A stretch of 64,000 nucleotides of DNA from an uncultured Oscillospiraceae bacterium (GCA_900759385.1 CAAEUZ010000111.1:17911-81910), one strand, 5' to 3'. Counted from the first letter of the stretch, positions 1 to 8,486 are shown. Numbers and translations are program-made. Notes: generated by a model not told the origin, from the sequence alone.

Positions 1-205
1 GGCCCTCCGGAGAGAGCGAGCAGATGCGGGCCGCGCCGGAGACAAGCACCATCAGGGAACGCACCTCGCCGCCCGCCGCCATTATACATTCGCCGGGCCC
101 GTATTCCAGCAGCCTCGCCCCGGCGATGAGCTCCGGCGTGAAAAAGTCCCCGGCGCCGATGAGCTCAATATATCCTTCCAGACCGGATTTTGCCAGCTCG
201 CGCAT
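1..205 (-). CDS. Crp/Fnr-family transcriptional regulator, 5' part only
   Basis: The first 68 codons of a gene that runs off the left edge of the window. The start is the ATG at 205-203, 8 nt behind a GGAGG ribosome binding site. The visible part reads as the beginning of a cyclic-nucleotide-binding-type jelly roll: an amphipathic lead-in, then the turn LEYGPGECIM, then LMVLVSGAARICSLSPEG, which fits the usual G-E-x-I...G...G-x-x-R pattern of Crp/Fnr sensor domains. The DNA-binding half is outside the window. The gene is divergent from the adenosylhomocysteinase-like gene. Family assignment is good; ligand and targets are unknown. Confidence 0.8.
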   Translation of the reverse strand, partial: MRELAKSGLEGYIELIGAGDFFTPELIAGARLLEYGPGECIMAAGGEVRSLMVLVSGAARICSLSPEG

Positions 206-243
206 ATAATGTGCCTCCAAACATAGACATATGTCCTTTTTTA

Positions 244-272
244 AGTATACCAGCTGTGGTATGCTCAGGCAA
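244..272 (-). promoter_or_regulatory. Promoter with dyad for the Crp/Fnr gene
   Basis: On the minus strand TTGCCT (272-267) and TATACT (249-244) are 17 bp apart. The dyad ATACCA-N4-TGGTAT (247-262) sits between and over these elements. A second palindrome, GACATATGTC, lies near 227-236. The position suggests autoregulation by the Crp/Fnr protein or control of the divergent pair. This is read from sequence only. Confidence 0.5.
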
Positions 273-314
273 GAGGCCGGGCGCCTGAATTACACTGAAC
301 TGAGGGTGACTGCT

Positions 315-1493
315 GTGCTTGAGTCTAGGATTGACGACCCCGCCCTGGCTGAGGCCGGGGCCGAAAGAATCAAGTGGTACCGCGAGAAGATGGACCTGGT
401 GCGCGCCTTCCGCAGGCGCTATGAGCTGGAGCGCCCCTTCGCCGGGAAACGCCTGCTGGTCTGCATGCACTGCGAGCCGAAGGCCGCGGTGCGCACGGAG
501 GCCCTTCTGGCCGGCGGGGCGGAGCGCATAGTCTTTGTCGGCAACCTGGGCTCCACCAAGCCGGACACGGCGGCTTATCTCGCCGCGCTGCCGAACGTGA
601 CGGTGCTGGCGCGCCGCGATGACACGCTCGATGATTTGCAGCGCAGCGTTGCCGCGGCGATGGAGGAGTCGTTTGACCTCATGATGGACAACGGCGCGGC
701 GCTTATGCAGCAGTACTGGCGGCAGCGAGAGAAATGGAAGCCGCTCGGGGCCATTGAGGAGACGCGCTCCGGCAGGCTCATACTCGACCGCGACGGCATA
801 AAGCCGGACTTCCCCGTGCTGGTAATTGACGACTCTCCGGTCAAGCGGCTGGTGGAGAACGAGGTCGGCGTGGGGCAGTCCGTGGTAGACGGCTTCATGC
901 GGGCGACCAGCATGCTCGTAGGCGGAAAGCGTGTGCTTATCATCGGCTACGGCTGGTGCGGGACGGGGATTTCGCAGCGCTTCCGCGCGCTGGGCGCGGT
1001 CACGATGGTCTGCGACACAGACCCGCTGCGCCTGCTCAAAGCCAAGCTGGAGGGGCACATCGTCGGCCGCCTGGAAGAGCTGCTGCCGCAGGCGGACGTG
1101 GTCTGCACAGTCACCGGCCGCTTTGACGTAATCGGTGAGCGCGAGCTGCGTCAGCTCCGTGACGGCGCGGTGCTCTGCAATGCCGGGCACTACAACATGG
1201 AGATAGACACCGCGCGCCTGGGCGAAATCGCGCAGAGCCGCGAGCGTATGCAGGACGGCGTGGAGCGGTACACCGTGGACGGAAAGCGCATCTACCTCCT
1301 GCAGGGGGCCAACCCGCTGAACCTGGCCTCCGGCGCGGGCAACCCCATAGAGATCATGGAGCTGGGCTACGCCCTGCAGCTGCTGAGCCTGGAGCGCATA
1401 GTTAAAGATCCCGGCCTGCCGGAGGGCGCACAGCCACTGCCTGACGACATAAATGCCGCCGCCTGTGAGCTGGCGCTCTGGGGGGCAGAGTGA
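315..1493 (+). CDS. Divergent adenosylhomocysteinase (SahH)-like protein
   Basis: 392 residues if translation starts at GTG 315, which has GAGGGTG about 7 nt upstream. An in-frame ATG at 231 would add 28 residues that do not resemble the family, so it was not chosen. S-adenosylhomocysteine hydrolase architecture is visible: N-terminal substrate domain, Rossmann NAD domain from about residue 205 (VLIIGYGWCGTG), the DGAVLCNAGHYNMEID strand, and C-terminal GNPIEIMELGYALQ. In canonical enzymes the active site includes N-D-S-x-x-K-x-x-x-D-N; here the block reads DDSPVKRLVEN, so Asn becomes Asp and the later Asp becomes Glu while the Lys (residue 177) is kept. The Glu of the EET motif is kept. It may act on a different nucleosyl-homocysteine or another thioether. 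No methyl-cycle gene is adjacent. Confidence 0.75.
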   Translation: MLESRIDDPALAEAGAERIKWYREKMDLVRAFRRRYELERPFAGKRLLVCMHCEPKAAVRTEALLAGGAERIVFVGNLGSTKPDTAAYLAALPNVTVLARRDDTLDDLQRSVAAAMEESFDLMMDNGAALMQQYWRQREKWKPLGAIEETRSGRLILDRDGIKPDFPVLVIDDSPVKRLVENEVGVGQSVVDGFMRATSMLVGGKRVLIIGYGWCGTGISQRFRALGAVTMVCDTDPLRLLKAKLEGHIVGRLEELLPQADVVCTVTGRFDVIGERELRQLRDGAVLCNAGHYNMEIDTARLGEIAQSRERMQDGVERYTVDGKRIYLLQGANPLNLASGAGNPIEIMELGYALQLLSLERIVKDPGLPEGAQPLPDDINAAACELALWGAE

Positions 1494-1548
1494 GCGGGAG
1501 CAAAGGGCCTGATGCTGCTCGCTGGCGGCTCGCTGCCGCCTGAAAACA

Positions 1549-1580
1549 ACGCCCCGGCGTTCCTGTCAACGCCGGGGCGT
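1549..1580 (-). terminator. Terminator downstream of the rrf2 gene
   Basis: A 13-bp perfect stem (ACGCCCCGGCGTT with its complement) around a 6-nt loop. Read on the minus strand it is followed by TTGTTTTCA, so it best serves the rrf2 gene; it may also stop the convergent plus-strand gene. Confidence 0.75.
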
Positions 1581-1597
1581 ATAAATGGATGGGACTT

Positions 1598-2002
1598 TCA
1601 GACGCCGCTCTCCGCCAGGGACGCGAGCGTGACGCCGTCAAAGTAATCGTTGGTCAGCGCCTGAAAACCGCGCCACAGGGGGACCGTTTTGCAGGACTCA
1701 CTTCTGGCGCACGGCTCGGCGCCGCAGGCCAGGCAGGCCACGGGCGCGAGGTCGCCCTCCGTGACGCGCAGTATCTCCCCGGCCGTGTACTCCTCGGGGC
1801 TCCTGGTGAGGCGGTAGCCGCCGCCCTTGCCGTGTATGCCCTCCACCAGCCCGCTTTTGGACAGGGCTGGCATGATCTGCTCCAGGTACTTGAGCGAAAT
1901 CCCCTGCCTGGCGGCGACCTCCTTCATGGGTATGAAGCCCCCGGCGTGCTCCGCCAGGTCTATCATCACGCGCAGAGCGTATCTGCCCCTTGTTGAAATC
2001 AT
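1598..2002 (-). CDS. Rrf2/IscR-family transcriptional regulator
   Basis: 134 residues from ATG 2002; upstream in-frame GTGs exist, but this start gives the standard N-terminus MISTRGRYALRVM. It has a winged helix over residues 1-80 with the typical wing HGKGGGYRLTR. Four cysteines follow at about residues 90, 93, 98 and 104 (CLACGAEPC...C), more than the three usual for [2Fe-2S] IscR. The gene is last in iscS-iscU-rrf2, so it probably senses Fe-S status and represses its own operon through the palindrome upstream of iscS. Cys-rich Rrf2 proteins linked to isc genes are well known in Clostridia; the cluster type here is inferred. Confidence 0.9.
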   Translation of the reverse strand: MISTRGRYALRVMIDLAEHAGGFIPMKEVAARQGISLKYLEQIMPALSKSGLVEGIHGKGGGYRLTRSPEEYTAGEILRVTEGDLAPVACLACGAEPCARSESCKTVPLWRGFQALTNDYFDGVTLASLAESGV

Positions 2003-2090
2003 CGCCTTCACCACCTTGCTTGTTTACAGCCTATTGTATAACAAAACCGCCGGCAAATTCAAGCTCCGCCGCGTTTTGCGCTGCTGTACT

Positions 2091-2522
2091 TTATTCGCCG
2101 TCGAAGTGCAGAGGGCAGGCGTCGTCCGCGCACTGCGGCTCGTACGGCATCCCCCTGCGCCGGTAGTAGTCCTCAAGCGCCTTTTTGATGGCCTCCTCGG
2201 CCAGCACGGAGCAGTGGAGCTTGTGCGCGGGCAGGCCGTCGAGCGCCTCGGCCACCGCCTTGTTCGTAAGCTCCATCGCCTCGGAGACGGGTTTGCCCTT
2301 TATCATCTCCGTCGCCATGGAGCTGGACGCGATGGCGCTGCCGCAGCCGAAGGTCTCAAACTTGACGTCGGTGACGATGTCGCCGTCTATCTTCAGGTAT
2401 ATCTTCATGATGTCGCCGCACTTGGCGTTGCCGACCTCTCCGACGCCGTCCGCGTCCTCTATAACGCCCACGTTCCTGGGGTGGCGGAAATGGTCCATAA
2501 CGGTCTCGCTGTAAAGAGCCAT
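2091..2522 (-). CDS. iscU: Fe-S cluster assembly scaffold, IscU/NifU N-terminal type
   Basis: 143 residues from ATG 2522, 6 nt behind AGGTGA; an upstream GTG at 2531 is possible. This is the scaffold on which IscS-derived sulfur and iron are assembled into Fe-S clusters. The three scaffold cysteines are present at residues 35, 60 and 104, with the conserved Asp37 (NAKCGD), FETFGCGSAIASSS and LPAHKLHCSVLAEEAI. A short C-terminal tail adds two more cysteines (CADDAC), as in Firmicutes NifU-like proteins. Only about 10 nt separate it from iscS upstream, so the two are co-transcribed and probably translationally coupled. Cytoplasmic. Confidence 0.95.
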   Translation of the reverse strand: MALYSETVMDHFRHPRNVGVIEDADGVGEVGNAKCGDIMKIYLKIDGDIVTDVKFETFGCGSAIASSSMATEMIKGKPVSEAMELTNKAVAEALDGLPAHKLHCSVLAEEAIKKALEDYYRRRGMPYEPQCADDACPLHFDGE

Positions 2523-2532
2523 GATTTTCACC

Positions 2533-3723
2533 TCACTGAATTATGTATTGTCTCGCGCCGCTCTCAAGCTCGCGCCACACCGGGGATATGCTCCTGAGGT
2601 ATGCCACGACCTCCGTGACGGCCTTTATCGTATAGTCTATGTCGGCCTCGCTTGTATCCTCCGAGAGCGTCAGGCGCAGGGAGCCGTGAGCCACCTCGTG
2701 CGGCCTGCCTATGGCCAGCAGCACATGGCTGGGGTCGAGCGAGCCGGAGGTGCAGGCCGAGCCGGAGGAGGCGCAGATGCCTTTGTCGTCCAGCAGCAAC
2801 AGCAGCGACTCGCCCTCTATGCCCTCAAAGCAGAAGCTCACATTGCCGGGGAGCCTGCGCTCAGCGTCGCCGTTGAGCGCCGAGTGCGGTATGCGCGAAA
2901 GCCCGGCGATAAGCCGGTCACGCAGCGCGGTCATTTGCGCGCTGCTGCGCTCCATGTTCCGCGCGGCCTCGTCCAGAGCCGCCGCCAGGCCCGCGATGCC
3001 GGCGGTGTTCTCCGTTCCGGCGCGTTTGCCGCGCTCCTGCGCGCCGCCCTCGATGAGATTGGTCAGCGCTGTGCCTCGCCTGGCGTAGAACGCGCCCACG
3101 CCCTTGGGGCCGTGGAACTTGTGCGCCGAGAGAGACAGCATGTCTATGTTCTGCGCTCTCACGTCTATGGGCAGGTGTCCCGCCGCCTGCACGGCGTCCG
3201 TGTGGAACAGCACGCCCCGCTCGCGGCACACGCGGCCTATCTCCGCTATCGGCTGTATCGTGCCTATCTCGTTGTTGGCGTACATGACCGTCACCAGGCA
3301 GGTGTCCGGGCGTATGGCGGCGGCCAGCTCCTCCACTCGCACGAGTCCGTCGCTGTGGACGTCCAGCAGCGTGACTTCAAAGCCCTCTTTCTCCAGCTTT
3401 GAGAGCGTATGCAGCACGGCGTGGTGTTCGAAGGCCGTGGATATTATGTGCCGCTTCCCGGCTCTCGCGCCAATGTCCGCGGCGGAGCGTATGGCCTGGT
3501 TGTCCGCCTCGCTGCCGCCGGAGGTGAAGATTATCTCCCGAGGCTCGCAGTTCAAGACCCCGGCGACGGTCTCGCGGGCGCGCTCCAGCGCCTCCTTCGC
3601 CTTCTGGCCAAAGGCGTACAGGCTGGAGGGGTTGCCGTACTGCTCCTGAAAATACGGCAGCATGGCGTTCAGGGCGGCGTCGCTCACGCGCGTGGTGGCG
3701 GCGTTGTCCAGATATATAAACAT
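2533..3723 (-). CDS. iscS: Cysteine desulfurase, NifS/IscS group I
   Basis: 396 residues, start behind AAGGAGG. A PLP enzyme that converts cysteine to alanine and passes persulfide sulfur to IscU. Seen in sequence: the start YLDNAATTRV, the PLP aspartate in HTDAVQ (Asp176), the Schiff-base lysine in SAHKFHGPKG (Lys202), and the mobile-loop cysteine in SSGSACTSGSLDPSHVL (Cys324), the group I signature. Length is normal for the family. It is first in the iscS-iscU-rrf2 operon and is driven by the promoter at 3782-3810. Confidence 0.96.
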   Translation of the reverse strand: MFIYLDNAATTRVSDAALNAMLPYFQEQYGNPSSLYAFGQKAKEALERARETVAGVLNCEPREIIFTSGGSEADNQAIRSAADIGARAGKRHIISTAFEHHAVLHTLSKLEKEGFEVTLLDVHSDGLVRVEELAAAIRPDTCLVTVMYANNEIGTIQPIAEIGRVCRERGVLFHTDAVQAAGHLPIDVRAQNIDMLSLSAHKFHGPKGVGAFYARRGTALTNLIEGGAQERGKRAGTENTAGIAGLAAALDEAARNMERSSAQMTALRDRLIAGLSRIPHSALNGDAERRLPGNVSFCFEGIEGESLLLLLDDKGICASSGSACTSGSLDPSHVLLAIGRPHEVAHGSLRLTLSEDTSEADIDYTIKAVTEVVAYLRSISPVWRELESGARQYIIQ

Positions 3724-3754
3724 GTCAGACCTCCTTATCGTTGATATCCCGGTT

Positions 3755-3820
3755 TATTTACCTACTTATTAGCTAGGCAATACAGTATCACTATTTACCT
3801 ACTTTGTCAATAGGTAAATA
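3755..3820 (-). promoter_or_regulatory. isc promoter with TAGGTAAATA operator repeats
   Basis: On the minus strand TTGACA (3810-3805) and TACTGT (3787-3782) are 17 bp apart. A perfect 10-bp dyad TATTTACCTA-N9-TAGGTAAATA (3792-3820) covers the -35 element, and a third copy of the half-site lies downstream of the -10 at 3755-3764. This is the layout expected for a repressor; the operon-encoded Rrf2 protein is the obvious candidate. Confidence 0.8.
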
Positions 3821-3825
3821 CGCCG

Positions 3826-3858
3826 CAAAAACGGCTCCCCCATGAGCGGGGGAGCCGT
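3826..3858 (-). terminator. Terminator of nrdAB
   Basis: Stem ACGGCTCCCC / GGGGAGCCGT (3831-3840 with 3849-3858). On the minus strand it is followed by TTTTTGC. It ends nrdB transcription just before the isc promoter. Confidence 0.85.
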
Positions 3859-3870
3859 CCGTATTTCAGA

Positions 3871-4914
3871 TTACAGGTCGTCTACGAGCGCGGTGCTCTT
3901 GGCGTAAGCTGTGCTCCTGGCCTCGAAGAAGTCGGTCTTGACCAGGTTGGCGTTGGAGTACTGGCCGACCCAGGCCATGTTCTCCGGCTCGGTCTCAAAG
4001 CCCTCGTACAGCGTGCCGTAGCCGAGGCCGGACCAGCGCAGGTTGCCGAGGTACTTTATGTAGCTGGTGACCATGTCGCGCGTCAGGCCCGGGATGTCGT
4101 CGCCGATGACGTAATGGCCCCAGGCTATCTCCTGCCTGACGCCTTCCTCGAGCATATCGCGCAGCACGGCGACGTTCTCGTCGCTGAAGAGCTCGGGGTT
4201 TTCCTTCTGCAGCTCGTGTATGATGCTGCGGAAGAGCCAGAGGTGGGTGTTCTCGTCGCGGTTGATGTAGCGTATCTCCTGCGCGGAGCCGGGCATCTTG
4301 CCGTTGCGGGCCAGGTTGTAGAAGAACATGAAGCCCGAGTAGAAGTAGATGCCCTCGAGGATGTAGTTGGCCATCATGACCTTGAGCAGGGTGAAGGCGT
4401 CCTTTTTCACCTGGAACTCGTTGTAGAGGTCGCCGATGAAGGTGTTGCGGCGCAGCAGGTGCTCGTCCGTCTTCCACTGGTAGAGGATGCCGTCGCGCTC
4501 CGTGGGGGAGCAGATGGTGTCCAGCATGTAGCTGTAGCTCTGCGAGTGGACGCACTCCTGGAAGGTCTGGATGTTCAGGCAGAGGTTCACCTCGTTGGCG
4601 GTGACGTACTCGCCGATGCAGGGCAGGTTGGCGGTCTGGATGCTGTCCAGGAACACCAGGAAGCTGAGTATCTTGTCGTAGGCCGTGCGCTCGGGCTTTG
4701 AGAGATTCGGGTAGTCCTTGACGTCCTGGCTGAGGTTTATCTCCTCGGGTATCCAGAAGTTGTTCATCGCCTGGCGGTACCAGCTGCTGACCCAGGGGTA
4801 GCGCATGTTGTTGAAGTCGTTGAGGTTGGTGGTGTTGCCGCCTATCATGCGGCGCAGGCGCACCTCGGTGTCGCCGCTGGGGTTGAAAAGGGGCTTTTTC
4901 TTCAGCTCTGACAT
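3871..4914 (-). CDS. nrdB: Class I ribonucleotide reductase, beta (radical) subunit
   Basis: 347 residues. It holds the dimetal centre and radical that start reduction of ribonucleotides by NrdA. The ligand set can be read in order: Asp90 (FLDS), Glu120 and His123 (FQECVHS), Glu187 (LEG), Glu221 and His224 (RDENTHL). The radical tyrosine is Tyr127, four residues after His123 as in E. coli NrdB, so this is not the Phe-containing class Ic type. It lies 13 nt downstream of nrdA with a clear binding site between. No nrdI or nrdH is adjacent, which argues against class Ib. Confidence 0.95.
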   Translation of the reverse strand: MSELKKKPLFNPSGDTEVRLRRMIGGNTTNLNDFNNMRYPWVSSWYRQAMNNFWIPEEINLSQDVKDYPNLSKPERTAYDKILSFLVFLDSIQTANLPCIGEYVTANEVNLCLNIQTFQECVHSQSYSYMLDTICSPTERDGILYQWKTDEHLLRRNTFIGDLYNEFQVKKDAFTLLKVMMANYILEGIYFYSGFMFFYNLARNGKMPGSAQEIRYINRDENTHLWLFRSIIHELQKENPELFSDENVAVLRDMLEEGVRQEIAWGHYVIGDDIPGLTRDMVTSYIKYLGNLRWSGLGYGTLYEGFETEPENMAWVGQYSNANLVKTDFFEARSTAYAKSTALVDDL

Positions 4915-4927
4915 TTTCTCTCTCCTC

Positions 4928-7441
4928 TCAGGACGCGCAGCTCTCGCACTCTTCCACTTCGAGGGACTTGCTGCGGACGTAGTAGATGGTCTTCACGCCG
5001 CACTCCCAGGCGAGAACGTAGAGCCGCAGCACCTGGCGCATGGTGAAGTCGTTGGTGATGTAGAGGTTCATGCTCTGCGCCTGGTCGATGTGGCGCTGCC
5101 TGACGCCGCAGGCGCGCACAGACCAGCTCTGGTCTATGACGTGGGCGTTCTTGTAGTACCAGTAGGTCGCAGGGCTGAGCTCCGGCGCGACGCGCGGCAG
5201 CATGACGCCCTTTTTCTCCTCCAGGAAGAAGCGGTTCATCACGGGGTCGAGGCCCGCCGTGGTGCCGGATAGGATGCTGGTGCTGCTGGTGGGCGCGACG
5301 GCCAGCAGGTAGGCGTTGCGCATGCCCTGCTTTGCCACGGTCCCGGCCAGAGCCTTCCACTCGTCCGAGTCGTAGCCGCGCTTTTCAAAATACGCCCCGG
5401 TCTGCCAGTCGCTGCCCTCAAAGCAGTCGTAGCTGCCCTTTTCGGCGGCCAGAGCGCTGCTGGCCGCGATGGCGGCGTGGTTGATGCGCTCAAAGACCCT
5501 GTCCGCGAAGGTTAGGTGCTCCTCGCTCTCCCACATGATGCCGCGCTTGGCCAGCATGTGGTGGTATCCGCTCACGCCCAGGCCAATGCTGCGGTAGCGG
5601 CGGTTGGTTATCTTCGCGTAGGGCAGCGGGTAGAAGTTGAGGTCTATGACGTTGTCCAGCGCGCGCACGACGGTGCCGACCAGCTCGTGCAGGTAGGCGT
5701 CATCCTCCACGGGGATGTTGCCCAGCACCAGACTGGCGAGATTGCAGACCACGAACTCGCCGGGGCGCGTGGTGGTCACGACCACGGTGTCGCCGCCCTC
5801 TGTCACCACCTCGGTGGACACGCTCTCGATGGGGGACATATTCTGCGCTATCTCGGTGCAGAGGTTGGAGCAGTAGATTATGCCGCGGTGGCCGTTGGGG
5901 TTGGCGCGGTTGACGGCGTCGCGGTTGAAGGTGAAGGGCGTGCCGGTCTCCACGGCGCTCTTGAGTACCAGGCGGACTATGTCCTTGACCGTGACCGTGC
6001 GCTTGGATATGCGCGCGTCGTTAACGCAGTCGAGGTAGCGCCGCTCCCACTCCTCGCCGTAGTAGTCCTCCAGGGCGTAGCCCTTGACGGTGAGTATCTC
6101 GTGCGGGCACATGAGGTGCCAGGGGCTGTCCAGGTTCTCTTTGGCCAGGCGCCAGAAGAGGTCGGGATAGCAGACGGCCGGGAAGATGTCGTGCGCCTTC
6201 ATGCGGTCGTCGCCGTTATTGGTGCGCAACTGCAAAAACTCCGGCAGGTCCTTGTGCCAGGCGTCGAGGTACACCGCCGCCGCGCCCTGGCGCATACCGA
6301 GCTGGTCCACGGCCACGGCCGTGTCGTTGACGAGCTTTATCCAGCGTATGACGCCGCCCGCCGCGCCGTCAAAGCCGCGGATGGCGCTGCCGGTGGCGCG
6401 CACCTTGCCGAAGTAGAGGCCCATGCCGCCGCCGAATTTGCTCACCTGGGCGAAGTTGTCTATGCTGCGGTAGATGCCCTCCAGGCTGTCCGGCACGGTG
6501 TCTATGAAGCAGCTGGAGAGCTGGTGGTAGGGCTTGCGCGCGTTGGAGAGCGTCGGCGTGGCCATCGTGACCTCCTGCCGGCTGAGCATGTCGTAGAACC
6601 TGCGCACCCAGCCCAGGCGGTCGTTTTTCTCCTCCATGGCCAGGTGCAGCGCGATGCCGAGGTACATCTCCTGCGGCGTCTCGAGCGGCACGCGCTGGTG
6701 GGTCTGAATCACGTACCGGCGCAGCATCAGGTCGAGGCCGGCGTAGGTGAAGAGCTCGTTGCGCTCCGGGCAGATGAAGCCCGCCGCCTCGTCTATTTCC
6801 TCGCGGGTGTAGTGCTCGAGGATATACGCGCCGTAAAGGCCCTCGTCGGTCAGGCAGCGCAGCTTGTCATAAAAGCTGTGTATGCCGCGGTTCTCAAGTT
6901 CATCGGCCAGCTCCAGTTCGAAGCTGAAGTTCAAAAGCCGCGCCGCGATGAACTCCCACTTCGGCGCCTGCTGGGTGGTGAGCTCCACCGCCGCCTTCAC
7001 CAGCGCGGAGAGCGCCTCGCTCCTGTTCATGCCGGCCTTGAGGAAGCCGGAAAACTTGCCGCTGAGCGTGGTGAGGGCGTACTCCTCTTCCGGGAAGTCG
7101 CGCTGTATGCCCTGCAAAAGCTCCTCCATGCCTTTGGCGTTCACCGCACCGGCAAGTGCAAGCCGGGCCGCACGCAGCTCAGAGCGCTTCTGGCGGTAGA
7201 GTATATAGCTCTTGGCGGCGTCGTAGAAGCCGCCCGCCATCAGCGCGCGCTCCACCTCGTCCTGTATGTCCTCCACCGTGCGTACGCCGTCGCCGATGGC
7301 GCGCTCAACCTGCGCCAGCATGCCGCTCAGCGCGGCTTCGTCGCAGGCCTGGTCCACGCTGGCGAAGGCTTTGCGCATTGCATCGGTTATCTTCTGCGGG
7401 TCGTACTCCTGCACAGCCCCGCTGCGTTTTATCACATCCAT
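4928..7441 (-). CDS. nrdA: Class I ribonucleotide reductase, alpha (catalytic) subunit
   Basis: 837 residues from ATG 7441 behind AAGGAGAA; longer upstream reading does not fit the family. Domains: N-terminal ATP-cone (about residues 1-90, MDVIKRSGAVQEYDPQKI), then the ten-stranded barrel. Catalytic residues are visible in SSCFIDT (first redox Cys), NLCTEI (radical Cys and Glu), FVVCNLAS (second redox Cys) and the C-terminal thioredoxin-accessible pair in CESCAS. The ATP cone implies dATP feedback control. Together with NrdB it supplies dNTPs. A promoter with tandem NrdR-type boxes lies directly upstream. Confidence 0.95.
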   Translation of the reverse strand: MDVIKRSGAVQEYDPQKITDAMRKAFASVDQACDEAALSGMLAQVERAIGDGVRTVEDIQDEVERALMAGGFYDAAKSYILYRQKRSELRAARLALAGAVNAKGMEELLQGIQRDFPEEEYALTTLSGKFSGFLKAGMNRSEALSALVKAAVELTTQQAPKWEFIAARLLNFSFELELADELENRGIHSFYDKLRCLTDEGLYGAYILEHYTREEIDEAAGFICPERNELFTYAGLDLMLRRYVIQTHQRVPLETPQEMYLGIALHLAMEEKNDRLGWVRRFYDMLSRQEVTMATPTLSNARKPYHQLSSCFIDTVPDSLEGIYRSIDNFAQVSKFGGGMGLYFGKVRATGSAIRGFDGAAGGVIRWIKLVNDTAVAVDQLGMRQGAAAVYLDAWHKDLPEFLQLRTNNGDDRMKAHDIFPAVCYPDLFWRLAKENLDSPWHLMCPHEILTVKGYALEDYYGEEWERRYLDCVNDARISKRTVTVKDIVRLVLKSAVETGTPFTFNRDAVNRANPNGHRGIIYCSNLCTEIAQNMSPIESVSTEVVTEGGDTVVVTTTRPGEFVVCNLASLVLGNIPVEDDAYLHELVGTVVRALDNVIDLNFYPLPYAKITNRRYRSIGLGVSGYHHMLAKRGIMWESEEHLTFADRVFERINHAAIAASSALAAEKGSYDCFEGSDWQTGAYFEKRGYDSDEWKALAGTVAKQGMRNAYLLAVAPTSSTSILSGTTAGLDPVMNRFFLEEKKGVMLPRVAPELSPATYWYYKNAHVIDQSWSVRACGVRQRHIDQAQSMNLYITNDFTMRQVLRLYVLAWECGVKTIYYVRSKSLEVEECESCAS

Positions 7442-7477
7442 GTGCCTGTTCTCCTTATCCAAAATCACACGGGGGAC

Positions 7478-7530
7478 ATTATACGCTATATGTGGTGCGC
7501 TTGCAATAGGCAAAACGCTAAATGTTGATG
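7478..7530 (-). promoter_or_regulatory. nrdA promoter with tandem NrdR-type boxes
   Basis: On the minus strand TTGCAA (7506-7501) and TATAAT (7483-7478) are 17 bp apart. Two related 16-mers, ACGCTATATGTGGTGC (7483-7498) and ACGCTAAATGTTGATG (7515-7530), are 16 bp apart, which is three helical turns between starts. Both resemble the NrdR consensus (ACA-C-WATAT-WGTGT type), and the first occupies the promoter spacer. NrdR repression of nrd operons is established; assignment here is by sequence likeness. Confidence 0.75.
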
Positions 7531-7564
7531 TCATAGCCGCGGCGGCATAACCGGCGGCGGGCAC

Positions 7565-7594
7565 TTGACAGCGCGCGGGGGACTGCGCTATTTT
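7565..7594 (+). promoter_or_regulatory. Promoter of the patatin gene
   Basis: TTGACA (7565-7570), an 18-bp spacer, then TATTTT (7589-7594), 40 nt upstream of the patatin start codon. No operator is evident. Confidence 0.65.
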
Positions 7595-7634
7595 ATTCTG
7601 TAGACAGACACTCAACCCCGAAAAGGAGAAAAAT

Positions 7635-8486
7635 ATGAAAATAGGAGTAGTAGACGTCGGCGGTGGACTGCGCGGTATTTATGCTGCGGGCGTATTGGAT
7701 TACTGCATGGACAAGGGGATTAAGTTTGATCTCGGTATCGGAGTTTCGGCAGGCAGCGCCAATCTCGCGTCATACGCCGCCGGACAGCGTGGACGTAATT
7801 ACCACTTTTATACGGAGTACTCTTTCCGCAGAGAGTACATGGGCATGCACGACTTCCTCACATCCGGCTCGTACATAAACATGGATTATCTGTACGGCAC
7901 GCTGAGCAACTCCGGCGGCGAAAACCCGCTGGATTATCAGGCCCTGCGTGAGAGCCCCATGGAGTATTATGTGGTTGCGGCCGATGCAGAGACCGGCGAG
8001 GTGCGCTACTTCTGCAAGGACGATATTGACCAGGACAACTATGACGTATTGAAGGCGTCCTCGTCTATCCCCTTTGTCTGCCGCCCGTATCCGGTGCAGG
8101 GCAGATTGTACTATGACGGCGCCCTGGGTGACCCCGTACCCGTGGAGAAGGCGTTTTCTCTCGGCTGTGACCGCGTGGTCGTGCTGCTTACCAAGCCGGA
8201 GGGCGTGCCCCGCAGCCCCGCAAAGGATGAAAGGCTGGCCGCCGGCATACAGCACAAATACCCGGCTGCGGCCCATGCGCTCAGGCAGCGCGCCTCGCGC
8301 TACAACGCCGGGGTATACCAGGCGCAGCGGTACGCCATAGAGGGCAGGGCGCTCATAGTATCGCCGGACGACACCTGCGGAGTGGATACGCTCACACGCG
8401 ACAGGGACGCGCTCAACCGGCTCTATGAGAAGGGCCTGCGGGACGGCGCCAGGGTCGGGGCCTTTCTCGCCGGCGTTTGTGCATAG
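7635..8486 (+). CDS. Patatin-like phospholipase / acyl hydrolase
   Basis: 283 residues behind AAAAGGAG. A lipid acyl hydrolase with a Ser-Asp dyad. The oxyanion loop GGGLRG (residues 9-14), nucleophile elbow GVSAG (Ser38) and the Asp of DGALGD (Asp161) are all present, so it should be active. It belongs to the compact bacterial patatin type (RssA/YjjU-like), cytoplasmic, with no signal peptide. It has its own promoter and is flanked by unrelated genes. Substrate unknown; probably phospholipid or acyl ester turnover. Confidence 0.88.
   Translation: MKIGVVDVGGGLRGIYAAGVLDYCMDKGIKFDLGIGVSAGSANLASYAAGQRGRNYHFYTEYSFRREYMGMHDFLTSGSYINMDYLYGTLSNSGGENPLDYQALRESPMEYYVVAADAETGEVRYFCKDDIDQDNYDVLKASSSIPFVCRPYPVQGRLYYDGALGDPVPVEKAFSLGCDRVVVLLTKPEGVPRSPAKDERLAAGIQHKYPAAAHALRQRASRYNAGVYQAQRYAIEGRALIVSPDDTCGVDTLTRDRDALNRLYEKGLRDGARVGAFLAGVCA

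Noticed and set aside
5516..7528. Very long open frame (about 670 codons) on the plus strand
   Set aside because: Antisense to nrdA; an artefact of GC-rich codon use, with low-complexity Val/His/Ala/Glu composition and no family match.
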